DNA from: DASQUK01 sp046726215
GTDB taxonomy: Bacteria > Actinomycetota > Acidimicrobiia > Acidimicrobiales > VFJN01
DNA length: 64,000 bases
Direction of reading: 5' to 3'
NCBI GenBank assembly: GCA_046726215.1
Contig: JBKPAA010000060.1
Location: 11,529-75,528, forward strand
The translations under genes were made by a program, and so were the position numbers. The notes under the pieces were generated by a model. That model was not told the origin of the DNA, made no database searches, and was given only the letters and a program-made list of their open reading frames with translations. Shown piece by piece: positions 41,228-50,537 of the stretch. The first letter of the stretch is position 1; every line of letters begins with the position of its first letter.

Positions 41228-41644
41228 TCAGTCGGCCGGGGGTGCGGTCGTCTGGCCGACCTCGATCAGGTGCCCATCGGGATCCCGGATGTAGCAACGG
41301 ATCTCGCGGGCGAGGTCCTGGGGTGGCGTGATGAACTCGGCACCGCGCTCACGCCACTGCTCGTACACCGCGTGGATGTCGGCGACGCGTATGTTCAGGA
41401 AGCTGCTGGCTCGGTGCGGCTCGGGCGGGGTCTCGAGGATCACGTCGGGCTTGTCGATGGTCGGCCCGCCGCCGGCGTTGATGATGACCCACGAGTTGGC
41501 GAGCTGAACGATCGACGGTTCCCCCGTCATGACCGTCTCTCCGCCGAGCACGTCCGCGTAGAAAGCGCGGGAGCGCTCGACATCGTCGGAGACGATGAAG
41601 TGGGTGAGCAGGATCCCTTCACTCGGCGTTGGTAGTTCGGCCAT
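41228..41644 (-). CDS. VOC/glyoxalase family protein
   Basis: This 138-aa protein has two beta-alpha-beta-beta-beta modules: 'LLTHFIVSDDVERSRAFYAD' with 'VLGGETVMTGEPSIVQLANS', and 'SFLNIRVADIHAVYEQWRER' with 'REIRCYIRDPDGHLIEVGQT'. The His in the first strand and the Glu in the last strand ('HLIEVGQ') match metal-ligand positions of the family. The substrate is not predictable. ATG 41644 gives the usual length. Confidence 0.9.
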   Translation of the reverse strand: MAELPTPSEGILLTHFIVSDDVERSRAFYADVLGGETVMTGEPSIVQLANSWVIINAGGGPTIDKPDVILETPPEPHRASSFLNIRVADIHAVYEQWRERGAEFITPPQDLAREIRCYIRDPDGHLIEVGQTTAPPAD

Positions 41645-41790
41645 CGTGGTCCTCTCCCTCGGGCGTCCGCCGTGGCCAGCACACCGCGCCGGTTGTGCGA
41701 CGATCAAGTTGGGTACCAGGCTCCGAGAACCTGCGGAGGGCGCGGCGGGAAGCTGGTCCATCGCGTGGCGCAACTGACCGTGGGGGGTCG

Positions 41791-42288
41791 ATGGAAGACG
41801 AATCCGGCAAGGAAGAGGAAACCGCCGCCGAACGCGCCAACCGCGAGCTGATCGAGCTGCTCAACGAGTTGCGCGTCGCGCTACCCGGCGTCCAGGTGCT
41901 CTTCGCGTTCCTGCTCACCGTTCCGTTCTCGCAGGGCTTCGACCAGCTGGACGCCGGCGATCGCCGCGTCTATTTCGCCGCCGTGCTTGCGACCGTGGCG
42001 ACGACCATTTGCCTCGTCGCTCCGACCGCCCATCATCGGCTGCGGTTCCGGTCCGGCATCAAGGAACAGCTGCTTCAGGTGGCCAACGTGTTCGCGATCG
42101 TCGGCCTGGTCCTCTTGGCGTTCGCCATGGCGGCGGTCACGTACGTCATCACCGAGGTGATCTACCCGGGCACCATCCCTCGGATCGTCACCGCCGTGCT
42201 GGCCGGCACCTTCGGCGTCGTCTGGTTCGTGCTACCCATCTTCTATCGGCGGGTGAAGACACCCGAGCCGCGTCCGCCGGCCCACTGA
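41791..42288 (+). CDS. DUF6328 family membrane protein
   Basis: This 165-aa protein opens with an acidic segment and the family core 'ANRELIELLNELRVALPGVQ' followed by 'VLFAFLLTVPFSQGFDQLDA', then three more hydrophobic helices ('VYFAAVLATVATTICLVAPT', 'VFAIVGLVLLAFAMAAVTYV', 'IVTAVLAGTFGVVWFVLPIF'). Members are small actinobacterial membrane proteins of unknown role. ATG 41791 follows GGGGGG at a suitable distance. Divergent from the VOC gene. Confidence 0.85.
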   Translation: MEDESGKEEETAAERANRELIELLNELRVALPGVQVLFAFLLTVPFSQGFDQLDAGDRRVYFAAVLATVATTICLVAPTAHHRLRFRSGIKEQLLQVANVFAIVGLVLLAFAMAAVTYVITEVIYPGTIPRIVTAVLAGTFGVVWFVLPIFYRRVKTPEPRPPAH

Positions 42289-42305
42289 AGCGCCCGCCGG
42301 TCAGG

Positions 42306-43739
42306 TCAGGCCCGGACCTCGGACCGGTCCTCCGACCAACGGGTGTGGAACGTCCCGTCCGCGTCGACCCGGCGATACGTGTGGGCGCCGAACAGGTCGC
42401 GCAGCCCCTGGATGAGGGCGGCCGGCAGCCGCTCGCGGCACAGGGCGTCGTAGAACGCGAGCGCCGATGAGAAGCCCGGGGTCGGAACGCCGAGCGACGC
42501 CGCCGTGGCCACCACGCGTCGCCACGCGTCCTGGGCATCGGCGAGCGCTTCGACGAACGACGGGGCGAGCAGCAGCGACGGCAGGCCGGGATCGGTGTCG
42601 TACTCGACCCTGACGCGGTCGAGGAACCGGGCCCGGATGATGCAGCCGCCGCGCCAGATGGTCGCCATGGCTCCGGGGTCGATTCCCCAGTCGTACTCTT
42701 CGCTGCCCGCCGCGATCTGATCGAATCCCTGCGCATACGCCACGATCTTCGAGGCGTAGAGCGCGCGCCGCACGTCCTCGACCAGGGTGCCCTGGGCGGC
42801 GCCGTGCAGTCGGCCCGCCTGGCCCGGGCCCGGCAGCGCCCGGGCGGCGCGCCGCTGTGTGGTGCGGGCCGACAGCGACCGGGCGAATACCGCCTCCGCC
42901 ATGCCGGTCACGGGAACGCCCAGCTCGAGAGCCGACTGGACGCCCCAGCGACCGGTGCCCTTCTGCTCGGCCTCGTCCAGCACGACGTCGACGAACGGGC
43001 GTCCCGTGGCCGCGTCGACGTGCTCCAGCACGTCCGCGGTGATCTCGATGAGATACGACTCCAGCTCGCCGGTGTTCCAGTCGCGAAAAGCCGCCGCCAG
43101 CTCACCGGGGCTGGCGCCGAGCCCCTGACGAAGCAGGTCGTAGCTCTCGGCGATGAGCTGCATGTCGGAGTACTCGATGCCGTTGTGCACCATCTTGACG
43201 AAGTGTCCGGCACCGTCGGGTCCGACGTGGGTGCAACAGGGCGTGCCGTCCACCTGGGCGGCGATGGTCTCGAGCATGGGGCCCACTGCCGCGTAGGCCT
43301 CGTCGGAACCCCCCGGCATGATGCTCGGCCCTTCCAGCGCGCCCACCTCGCCGCCCGAGATGCCGGTCCCCACGAAGTGGATGTTGCGCTCCCGCAGGGC
43401 CGACTCCCGGCGCCTGGTGTCGATGAAGTGGGCGTTGCCACCGTCGAGGATCATGTCGCCGGGTTCGAGGCGTGTCGCCAGCTCGTCGACGACCGCGTCG
43501 GTCGCCGCCCCCGCCGGGACCATCGCGACGACCCGGCGGGGCGGTTCGAGTGCGGCGACGAAGTCGTCGGCCGTCGACGAGGGGACGAGGCGGCCCTCGT
43601 CGCCGTGGGCTGCGATCAATGCGTCGGTGCGGCCCTGGGTGCGGTTGTGGAGCGCCACGGTGTAGCCGTGACGGGCGAAGTTGCGCGCCAGGTTGCTGCC
43701 CATGACTCCCAACCCGGTGACTCCGATGTCGGCCTTCAT
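42306..43739 (-). CDS. gnd: 6-phosphogluconate dehydrogenase, decarboxylating
   Basis: This 477-aa enzyme converts 6-phosphogluconate to ribulose 5-phosphate, CO2 and NAD(P)H in the pentose phosphate pathway. The N-terminal Rossmann motif is 'IGVTGLGVMGSNLARNFARH', followed by 'NRTQGRTD'. The substrate-binding signature is 'VGTGISGGEVGALEGPSIMP' and the catalytic Lys/Asn lie in 'GAGHFVKMVHNGIEYSDMQL'. The length is that of the long form. The ATG at 43739 overlaps the stop of the SARP regulator by four bases, so the two are co-expressed. Confidence 0.96.
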   Translation of the reverse strand: MKADIGVTGLGVMGSNLARNFARHGYTVALHNRTQGRTDALIAAHGDEGRLVPSSTADDFVAALEPPRRVVAMVPAGAATDAVVDELATRLEPGDMILDGGNAHFIDTRRRESALRERNIHFVGTGISGGEVGALEGPSIMPGGSDEAYAAVGPMLETIAAQVDGTPCCTHVGPDGAGHFVKMVHNGIEYSDMQLIAESYDLLRQGLGASPGELAAAFRDWNTGELESYLIEITADVLEHVDAATGRPFVDVVLDEAEQKGTGRWGVQSALELGVPVTGMAEAVFARSLSARTTQRRAARALPGPGQAGRLHGAAQGTLVEDVRRALYASKIVAYAQGFDQIAAGSEEYDWGIDPGAMATIWRGGCIIRARFLDRVRVEYDTDPGLPSLLLAPSFVEALADAQDAWRRVVATAASLGVPTPGFSSALAFYDALCRERLPAALIQGLRDLFGAHTYRRVDADGTFHTRWSEDRSEVRA

Positions 43740-46700
43740 GCCACCGAGGTATACCCCAGGCTCTCCCCGGCGGTGGCGACGCGGCGAGCGATCGCGTGCG
43801 AGCCCTGCTCGTCGGCGAGGGCGACCGCGCGGGTCAGCAGCGCGGCCACCCCGGCGGGGTCGTCGCCCCGCGCATGGCGCATGTGCGCGTCGGCCTCCAG
43901 CACGATCGGTTCTGCGAATCGCTCACCGTAGGCCTCCAGCTCGCCGTACGTGGCGGCGACCGCCTCCGCCGCGGCGTCGATCCGCCCGGCCGTCGCCAGG
44001 CCGGCGGCGCGGGCCGCCTTGTAGACGACGACGCCGGTCCGCCCGCCGGCCTCGATGAAGCGCTCGATCGCCGTCTCGATCATGGGCAGCCCCTCGTCGA
44101 TCCGGCCCTGCAGGATCAACGCAGCCGCCAGGTAGCCGTGTAGCCCCCGTCCCCAGAAGCTGAATGTCCCCTCGGGGTCGGCGTCGATGCCGCGGCGGGC
44201 GGCCCGCTCCGCCCATTCGGCCCGCCCCGTGGCGACCGCTCCGGCACTCGCGAACATCTCGACGAGGGACACGGCGTAGCGGTCTGGGGCCGCGGCGGCC
44301 AGTGCCTCGAACTCGGCCTCCCCGGTGGGCTCGTCGAGGTCACCGGCCAGCACGTGCAAATAGCGGGCGAACGGGTACGGCAGCAATATCACCTCTAGCT
44401 CCAACCCGAGCGACGCCGTCGGCATCGCCGCGCCGGCGGCCGCCCGGCCGGCGTCGTCCAACAACGCCATCGCCTCGCTCACCCCGCCGCGGTGCCAGCG
44501 GCTGATGCCCAGCGAAGCCAGCCCGGTGACCCTCGCGAGGGGCTCGTCGCTCCTCTCGCCCAGCTCATGGAGCTGCTGGGCGATGGCATCGGACCGATCG
44601 AAGTCGCAGCGGGTGTCGTAGGCGGCCCACTCGGCCCACAACAGCCTGGCGTTGACGTCCACCCGGCCGGCCCGCTGCGCCAGGTCCTTGGCGCGGCGCA
44701 GGTGGGGCGAATCGGCGATGCTGGCGTAGCCATGCACCGACCGCTGGATCGACAGCAACCGGCTGGCGGCAACGACCTCCGACTCGATGTCGAGTGGCGT
44801 CGTACCGACGGTGCGCCGCAGCTGCACGGCTCGCTCCAGCATGTCCTCGGCGGCCTCGAACGCGTAGCGGCGCACGGCCACGTCCGCGGCGCGCTCGAGC
44901 GCCTCGGCCGCCCGCCGGCCGACCCCGATGGCGGCTGCCGCCCACAGGTGCTCCGCCAGGATCTCGGCGGCGTCGTCGAGATCTCCCGCGGTCGTGGCGA
45001 GCGCGTCGGCCACGCTCAGGTGGATCCGGGCGCGACGCAGGGCCGACACGTCGTCGGCCACGACCTCGCGCACCAGGGCGTGCGAGAACCGGAAGGTGGC
45101 GGGGCGGTCCGGTACGGGCGCCAGCAGCCGATGGACGACCGCTGGCTCGAGTCCGTCCAGCACGGTGTCGATGCCGTCGCCCGAGGACGCGGTGAGGAGG
45201 TCGAGGTCGAGGTCGCGCCCGATCATCGCCGCCACCTGGAGCAGAGCGACCGTGGCCTCCGGCAGTAGCGCGATCCGACGCCGGACGACGTCGCGGACGC
45301 CCGATGGCACATCGCCGCCCGGTGAGACTGCGCCCAGGGCCTCGGCCCGACTGCCCTCCTCCACGACCAGGCGGGCCAGCTCGGTCGCGAAGAACGGGTT
45401 GCCCTCCGCGCGTTTCTGGATGGCGGCGGCCACCTCGGCGTCGACCGACCGGCCCGACGCGACCTCCACCAGTTCGGCGGTGGCCGCATCGGACAGCCCG
45501 CGCAGGAAGATGCGACGGGCCCCCGGTGCCCGCGACAGGACGGCGAGGGCCTCGACCACGGCGTCGTTCCGACCCACTTCGAGTTGGCGAACGGTGCAGG
45601 CCAGCAGCACAGGACGGTCGACGAGCTGACGGGCGACGAAGCTGAGCAGCTGCAAGGAAGCGACGTCGGCCCATTGCAGGTCGTCGAGGACGAGCATCAG
45701 CGGCGCGTCGGCCGAGGCGTGCGCGATGAGGTCGCTCACGGCGTCGAACAGCTCAAACCGGTTGCGATCGCTGACCGGCGCGGCCGGTTCGTCCGTGCCC
45801 TCGGTGTCGACGGGCGACGTGGCGACCGCCAGGCGGGCCAGTTGGGGGGCGAGCTTGGCGTCGCCGTCGAGGCGGTCGACGAGGGTGCGCAGCGGCGGCA
45901 ACCACGGCCAGAACGCGGGCGCAGCCCCTCCCTCGAATGCCCGGCCCCAGAGGACGGCCGTCCCGCGGGCGGCAGCCTCCACCGCGACCTCCTCCAGCAG
46001 CCGCGTCTTGCCGATGCCCGGCTCGCCCTCGACCAACACCACCCGCGTGGAGGTTTGGGCCTCGTCGAGGGCGCCGACCACCTGCCGGAGCTCGGCGTCG
46101 CGGCCCACGAGGCCGGCACCCACGGTGGGCGCGACAGCCGGTGTCCCGGCCGCCGGTGTGGCGGATGGCGCTTCGGGCGCGGAGCCGGCCGGGCCGGCCG
46201 CCACGTCGACACCCGCCCGCGGCGTCGCAACGGGCACGCCACCGGCCAGCTCGAGTGCCGGGTCGTGGTTCAGGATCGCCGTCTCGAGCGCGGCGAGGGG
46301 CCGGCCGGGGTCGATGCCCAACTGGTCGCGCAGCGTGCGGCGGGCGTCGTCGAGGACCCGCAGCGCCTCCGCCTGCCGGCCGGATCGGTACAGCGCCAGG
46401 GCCAGGTGACAGCGGAGCTGCTCGCGCAACGGCTGGGCGGCTACGAGCTCGCCCAGCTCGCCCACGACTGCGGCGTGGCGGCCCAGGCGCAGGTCGGCGT
46501 CGATGCGATCCTCGGTGGCGCCGAGCCTGCGCTCCTCGAGCTTGGCCGCGAAGCCCCATGCGAAGTCGAGGTGGGCGAACTCGAGCAGCGCGGGGCCCCG
46601 CCACAGGCGGAGCGCGTCGTCGAGCAGGCTGCGGGCGCCCTCGGGATCGCCGGCCAGCAGCAGTCCCCGACCCTGGTCTGCCAGCGCCTCGAACCGGTGG

Positions 46701-47011
46701 GCGTCGAGCGCCTTGGCCCCGACGACGAGCCTGTATCCGGGCTGTTCCCAGGCCAGCACCTTGGCCGCCTCACCGCGGGCGCCGCCCGGCACCAGGACGC
46801 GTCGCAGGCGCGAGACGTAGCTCTGCAGGGTGCCGGCCGCCGAGTCGGGCGGGTTGTGGCCCCACAGCGCCTCGATGATGGATTCGGCCGGCACCACGCG
46901 GCCGCCCGCAACGAGCAGCATTGCGAGCACGGTCCGCGGCTGGGTGCCGCCCACATCCACGGATGCGCCGTCGATGACCACCTCGAGGCTGCCCAGCAGC
47001 CTGAACTCCAC
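43736..47011 (-). CDS. AfsR/SARP-family regulator with BTAD and AAA ATPase domains
   Basis: This 1091-aa regulator starts with an OmpR-like winged helix ('EFRLLGSLEVVIDGASVDVG', 'PAESIIEALWGHNPPDSAAG', 'LQSYVSRLRRVLVPGG') and a bacterial transcriptional activation domain (to about residue 255). An Ala/Pro linker leads to a STAND ATPase: Walker A 'LVEGEPGIGKTRLLEEVAVE' and Walker B 'PLMLVLDDLQWADVASLQLL'. The last 450 residues are TPR-like helices. SARPs activate secondary-metabolite or stress genes. The stop overlaps the gnd start, an uncommon pairing. ATG 47011. Confidence 0.93.
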   Translation of the reverse strand: MEFRLLGSLEVVIDGASVDVGGTQPRTVLAMLLVAGGRVVPAESIIEALWGHNPPDSAAGTLQSYVSRLRRVLVPGGARGEAAKVLAWEQPGYRLVVGAKALDAHRFEALADQGRGLLLAGDPEGARSLLDDALRLWRGPALLEFAHLDFAWGFAAKLEERRLGATEDRIDADLRLGRHAAVVGELGELVAAQPLREQLRCHLALALYRSGRQAEALRVLDDARRTLRDQLGIDPGRPLAALETAILNHDPALELAGGVPVATPRAGVDVAAGPAGSAPEAPSATPAAGTPAVAPTVGAGLVGRDAELRQVVGALDEAQTSTRVVLVEGEPGIGKTRLLEEVAVEAAARGTAVLWGRAFEGGAAPAFWPWLPPLRTLVDRLDGDAKLAPQLARLAVATSPVDTEGTDEPAAPVSDRNRFELFDAVSDLIAHASADAPLMLVLDDLQWADVASLQLLSFVARQLVDRPVLLACTVRQLEVGRNDAVVEALAVLSRAPGARRIFLRGLSDAATAELVEVASGRSVDAEVAAAIQKRAEGNPFFATELARLVVEEGSRAEALGAVSPGGDVPSGVRDVVRRRIALLPEATVALLQVAAMIGRDLDLDLLTASSGDGIDTVLDGLEPAVVHRLLAPVPDRPATFRFSHALVREVVADDVSALRRARIHLSVADALATTAGDLDDAAEILAEHLWAAAAIGVGRRAAEALERAADVAVRRYAFEAAEDMLERAVQLRRTVGTTPLDIESEVVAASRLLSIQRSVHGYASIADSPHLRRAKDLAQRAGRVDVNARLLWAEWAAYDTRCDFDRSDAIAQQLHELGERSDEPLARVTGLASLGISRWHRGGVSEAMALLDDAGRAAAGAAMPTASLGLELEVILLPYPFARYLHVLAGDLDEPTGEAEFEALAAAAPDRYAVSLVEMFASAGAVATGRAEWAERAARRGIDADPEGTFSFWGRGLHGYLAAALILQGRIDEGLPMIETAIERFIEAGGRTGVVVYKAARAAGLATAGRIDAAAEAVAATYGELEAYGERFAEPIVLEADAHMRHARGDDPAGVAALLTRAVALADEQGSHAIARRVATAGESLGYTSVA

Positions 47012-47268
47012 GCGTCTGCTCCCTTCGGATGCCCGCCGAGTCGCGTAACGTCAATTATCCCTCGTCAAGCCCGCGGGGAGCGAGCCACGGGCCGCACCAC
47101 AAACTGCCCGCGCCGGCGCGTCGCGACCGGTGAGTAGCGGTCGGCCGTCGTTATCCTGGGTGCGTAAGCACCTGGCGTGTTCCGCCGCTCGTCGGTGCTA
47201 GGTACCGCTCCGTTGCCTCGGCACCCGCCAGTGGGAACAAGGACTCGCGCACGGAAGGAAGGGGTCGG

Positions 47269-47784
47269 GTGACCCTCGCGTGGATCGCCGTTGGCGTGGT
47301 GTTGATCGCCGTGGAGCTCCACCACTTGGCGTTCTATGCCCTGTTCGCCGCCCTGGGCTGCTTCGCCGGAGCGGCCGTGGCCGCCGTCTTTCCCGACGCC
47401 GTCGCCGTCCAGGTGGCGACCGCCGTCGTCGTGGCGGTGCTCGGGATCCTCCTTGTCCGCGGGCGGGTGAGCGCCGCCTTCGCCCACCACCACGAGGTGG
47501 AACGAGCGCGAGGCGTGCACGGGGGTCTGGTCGGGCAGGAGGTGCTCACGCTCGACCTCGTCGGCGGCATCGATCGGGTCGGCCACGTCCGGCTCGCCGG
47601 TGAGCGCTGGCGCGCCGTCAGTGGGGACGACGCCCCGATAGCCCCTGGGACCCGGGTACTCGTGACCGCGGTGCAGGGCACCACGCTCGTCGTGTGGCCC
47701 GTCGGTGAGCCGCTGCCAGCGGACTGGCAGCGGGAGGTGGGCGAAGGCCCGCCCCTCGAGAAGGGAGAGGAGGAGCAATCGTGA
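47269..47784 (+). CDS. NfeD-like membrane protein
   Basis: This 171-aa protein has two or three N-terminal helices ('WIAVGVVLIAVELHHLAFYA', 'AVQVATAVVVAVLGILLVRG') and a C-terminal OB-like NfeD domain ('GLVGQEVLTLDLVGGIDRVG', 'VRLAGERWRAVSGDDAPIAP', 'TRVLVTAVQGTTLVVWPVGE'). It lacks the ClpP-like protease part, so it is the short NfeD1b type. The stop overlaps the SPFH gene start (GTGA, 47781-47784). Such pairs build membrane microdomain complexes. Confidence 0.92.
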   Translation: MTLAWIAVGVVLIAVELHHLAFYALFAALGCFAGAAVAAVFPDAVAVQVATAVVVAVLGILLVRGRVSAAFAHHHEVERARGVHGGLVGQEVLTLDLVGGIDRVGHVRLAGERWRAVSGDDAPIAPGTRVLVTAVQGTTLVVWPVGEPLPADWQREVGEGPPLEKGEEEQS

Positions 47785-48731
47785 TCGCAGCCATAGGTGC
47801 CCCGGGTGTCATAGGCCTCGTCGTCGTCGCCCTCGTGGTGGTCGTGTTGATCCTTGCCCTGCGGCAGATGGTCAACATCGTCCAACAGGGCGAGGTCGGG
47901 GTCGTGAAGCACTTAGGCGAGTACCGCAAGACGCACGAGCCCGGGCTGGTGATCATTGCGCCGTTCATCGAGTCCCTCCAGCGCGTCGACATGCGGGAGA
48001 TCCCTCGGCCCGGCGACCGTCAGGATGTGATCACCAAGGACAACGTGGTGGTCAACGTCAACGCGACCATCTTCACCCAGGTCGTCGTCGCCCAGCAGGC
48101 CCTGTTCAGCATCGCGAACTTCGACGTGGCCATCGACGCACTCGCGCGCACCGCTCTGCGGTCGGTGATCGGCACGATGACGCTCGACGAGGCGCTCTCG
48201 GAACGCGAGCGCATCAACACGGATGTGCAGCAGCAGATGGAGGCCGTCACCGACAAGTGGGGCATCCGGATCAACCGCATCGAGATCCTTGCCATCGCTC
48301 CCCCGCCGAACATCCTCGAGGCCCTTGCCCTGGAGAAGCAGGCCGACCAGGAAAAGAGGGCCAGGATCCTCCAGTCCGAGGGTCAGAAGCAGTCGGCGAT
48401 CAACGTCGCCGAGGGCGACGCGCAGGCGACCGTCCGCAAGGCCGACGGCAACCGCCAGGCCGCGATCCTCCGAGCCGAGGGCAGCCGGCAGGCCGCGATC
48501 CTCGAGGCCGAGGGCCGCTCGCAGGCCATCTCCACCGTGTACGCCGCCATCAAGAAGGGCGAGCCCGATCCCACGCTGGTGGCGATCCTCCAGCTCGACG
48601 CCCTGGCCAAGTTCGCCGACAGCGACAACGCCAAGATCGTCGTCCCGTTCGAGAGTGCCGGCCTTCTCGGCGCCGCCCAGGCCCTCCGCAGCGTTCTGGC
48701 GGCCGCCCCCGAGGACGGTGCCCAGCCGTAG
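47781..48731 (+). CDS. SPFH/Band 7 family protein (QmcA/paraslipin-like)
   Basis: This 316-aa protein has one N-terminal membrane helix ('GVIGLVVVALVVVVLILALR'), then the SPFH domain ('QMVNIVQQGEVGVVKHLGEY', 'MREIPRPGDRQDVITKDNVV', 'TALRSVIGTMTLDEALSERE') and a long Ala/Glu/Arg coiled coil with a repeated 'AAILRAEGSRQAAILEAEG' pattern. It oligomerises at the membrane as a scaffold for the partner NfeD protein. GTG start overlaps the nfeD-like stop. Confidence 0.94.
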   Translation: MIAAIGAPGVIGLVVVALVVVVLILALRQMVNIVQQGEVGVVKHLGEYRKTHEPGLVIIAPFIESLQRVDMREIPRPGDRQDVITKDNVVVNVNATIFTQVVVAQQALFSIANFDVAIDALARTALRSVIGTMTLDEALSERERINTDVQQQMEAVTDKWGIRINRIEILAIAPPPNILEALALEKQADQEKRARILQSEGQKQSAINVAEGDAQATVRKADGNRQAAILRAEGSRQAAILEAEGRSQAISTVYAAIKKGEPDPTLVAILQLDALAKFADSDNAKIVVPFESAGLLGAAQALRSVLAAAPEDGAQP

Positions 48732-48805
48732 GCGGGTGACCCGACCGGCGATCCCATTCCCCTACGGGGCTTCGCTGTTGACACCGCTGCTGTAGAAACG
48801 CGGTC

Positions 48806-49261
48806 ATGTCCCCGACGTTTCGCGCCGGTGTCGGAATCGCCGTCTTCGACGCCCGGGGGCGGGTGCTGGCGCTGGAACGCTCGGCCATGCCTGGCGCGTG
48901 GCAGCTACCGCAGGGCGGCATCGACGGCGACGAGGAACCGATCGATGCCCTGTGGCGGGAGCTCCGAGAGGAGACCGGGCTGACGGCCGCCGACGTCGAC
49001 GTGGTTGGCGAGGTCCCGGAGTGGTTGGGCTATGAGCTGCCCGCCGACTATCGCTCGGCCAAGACCGGGCGGGGGCAGGTGCACAAGTGGTTTCTGCTCC
49101 GGGCCGGCTCCGAGGACCTTCCCGTGCGGACCAACGCCACGACCGACGCGGAGTTCCGCGCCTGGCGGTGGACCGACTTGGACGAGCTCGCCGAGCAGGC
49201 GGTCGCCTTCCGTCGACCCGTCTATCGCCGCCTGGCGGAGTTAGCCGGCCGTCTGGGGTGA
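48806..49261 (+). CDS. Nudix hydrolase, RppH-like
   Basis: This 151-aa enzyme carries a complete Nudix box: Gly at the start of 'GGIDGDEEPIDALWRELREE' followed by 'TGL' (pattern GX5EX7REUXEEXGU). The preceding 'MPGAWQLPQGG' and later 'WLGYELPADYR' and 'GQVHKWFLLRA' match the RNA pyrophosphohydrolase / dinucleoside polyphosphate hydrolase branch. The typical substrate is the 5' triphosphate of mRNA or Ap4A. Its last 21 bases overlap the convergent membrane-protein gene. Confidence 0.88.
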   Translation: MSPTFRAGVGIAVFDARGRVLALERSAMPGAWQLPQGGIDGDEEPIDALWRELREETGLTAADVDVVGEVPEWLGYELPADYRSAKTGRGQVHKWFLLRAGSEDLPVRTNATTDAEFRAWRWTDLDELAEQAVAFRRPVYRRLAELAGRLG

Positions 49262-50194
49262 CGCGGACGGCGACTCCCATTGGGCGGCGAGTGACGGGAT
49301 GAAGCGCTCGCTGAACCCGGCGGCGAAGCTGAAGATGGCGATGCGCGGGCCGCTCTCGGCCGCGGCCGAGCCGAGCAGGTCGGCCTGGAGGGCGGCGAAG
49401 GCGATCAGCGCGGCGGCACCGCCCGCCAGGGGCCTGAACGCGTTCGCGAGCTGCGCCCAGCGGAGCTCGGGATATCGAACCCCCGCTCTCGCGCTGGCCA
49501 CCCGCTGAGCCGAGGAGAACGCGCCGCCCAGCGTGCCGTAGAGGCCAGCTCCGACCACCCACCATCCGTCCATGTCGCCGTCGGCCAGGAGCAGGCCCCG
49601 GCCGAGGAACTCGAGGACGCAGATGAGGACGAACACCGTGGCAAGCACCGCGAGGTAGATGACCACCTGGCGGCGCTGCAGCATGCGTTTGCGATTCTCA
49701 TTTTCGGCCGCTTCGTCGAGATGGCTCTGGACCCGGACGAGCCGCTCGACGAGGTGATCCCCCTTGCCGTTCCGGTAGCCCTCGATGGCCCTGAGGCGCC
49801 ACGAGGACTTCAACTTCTCCGCGGCCTCCTGGTTGAGGTCGATCTCGAGCAACTCCTGGTTGACCGGCGAGCGCAGCCGGAACTCCTCCCGTCGAGCCGC
49901 ATGGAACCACGCCCACGCCTCCTCGTTGTGCGCCCAGTGCCGATCTAGCTCGCGCTTGGCGTTGCGGAGCGAAATGAGGGCGTTGCGCTTGGCGAGCCGG
50001 CCGGCTTCGGCATCGGGCTCAGAGGCCCGCAACACCGCGGCGAGGTGGCCGATGGACTGCGCCAGGCGTTGGTCGGGGGCACCACCGGGCCAGTGCCAGC
50101 CGCCCTTGTCGGCCGGCAGGCTCGCGTCGTCCCGCTTGGGGCTCGCGTGTAACCCACGCCGGTCCTGCTCCGGATCCACTGTCGAATCGACCAT
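49241..50194 (-). CDS. Hypothetical membrane protein with cytoplasmic helical domain
   Basis: This 317-aa protein is not assigned to a family. Residues 1-170 are hydrophilic and helical ('LAKRNALISLRNAKRELDRH', 'LVERLVRVQSHLDEAAENEN'), probably a coiled coil. Four hydrophobic stretches follow (about 177-204, 211-227, 255-272 and 284-298), the last within 'IAIFSFAAGFSERFIPSLAA'. The 'FAAGFSERF' segment recurs in other uncharacterised bacterial membrane proteins. ATG 50194 was chosen; an ATG at 50275 is in frame. Its 3' end overlaps the Nudix gene. Confidence 0.7.
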   Translation of the reverse strand: MVDSTVDPEQDRRGLHASPKRDDASLPADKGGWHWPGGAPDQRLAQSIGHLAAVLRASEPDAEAGRLAKRNALISLRNAKRELDRHWAHNEEAWAWFHAARREEFRLRSPVNQELLEIDLNQEAAEKLKSSWRLRAIEGYRNGKGDHLVERLVRVQSHLDEAAENENRKRMLQRRQVVIYLAVLATVFVLICVLEFLGRGLLLADGDMDGWWVVGAGLYGTLGGAFSSAQRVASARAGVRYPELRWAQLANAFRPLAGGAAALIAFAALQADLLGSAAAESGPRIAIFSFAAGFSERFIPSLAAQWESPSASPQTAG

Positions 50195-50460
50195 GACGAC
50201 CCGCCTCGGCTTGTCCGACAAATGTGTAGAGATCGCCGCTCGCGAAGGCAAGCGCCGGATCAGACCGGCGTTCATGTGGCGGCCCCCGCTCCGGCATGTC
50301 GACTGGCTGTTGGGGTCCATACGGCTCGTCGACGCGCTGAGGCCCGCCGACCCAGCCTGGGTGGTCGCCGGCGAGCAGCCGCCCGCCAGCGAACCACGCC
50401 GCGACCGAGCGCGGGGGAAGCACCGGTGAAGCGCCCCCGTCGCTCGGTCGGGGCAAGTGT

Positions 50461-50495
50461 CTCCCCCCGGCTTGAAGCCGTGCTGAAGGGGGGCT
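50461..50495 (-). terminator. Hairpin in 343-base gap downstream of ceramidase-like gene
   Basis: The interval 50195-50537 holds no convincing gene. In it, CGGCTT-G-AAGCCG (50468-50480) forms an inner hairpin, and C-run and G-run arms on either side (50462-50468 and 50488-50494) can extend it. It lies 43 bases beyond the minus-strand stop at 50538, where a terminator is expected. There is no T-run. Confidence 0.4.
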
Positions 50496-50537
50496 GCGGG
50501 CTCACTGAAGAAGCGGGCCACCGCGCCGGGTCGACCG

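Noticed and set aside
47012..47268. Clear promoter boxes for the SARP and NfeD genes.
   Set aside because: Two TTGACG-like boxes occur near 47050-47075 on the minus strand, but no convincing -10 lies at proper spacing, so no promoter is called.
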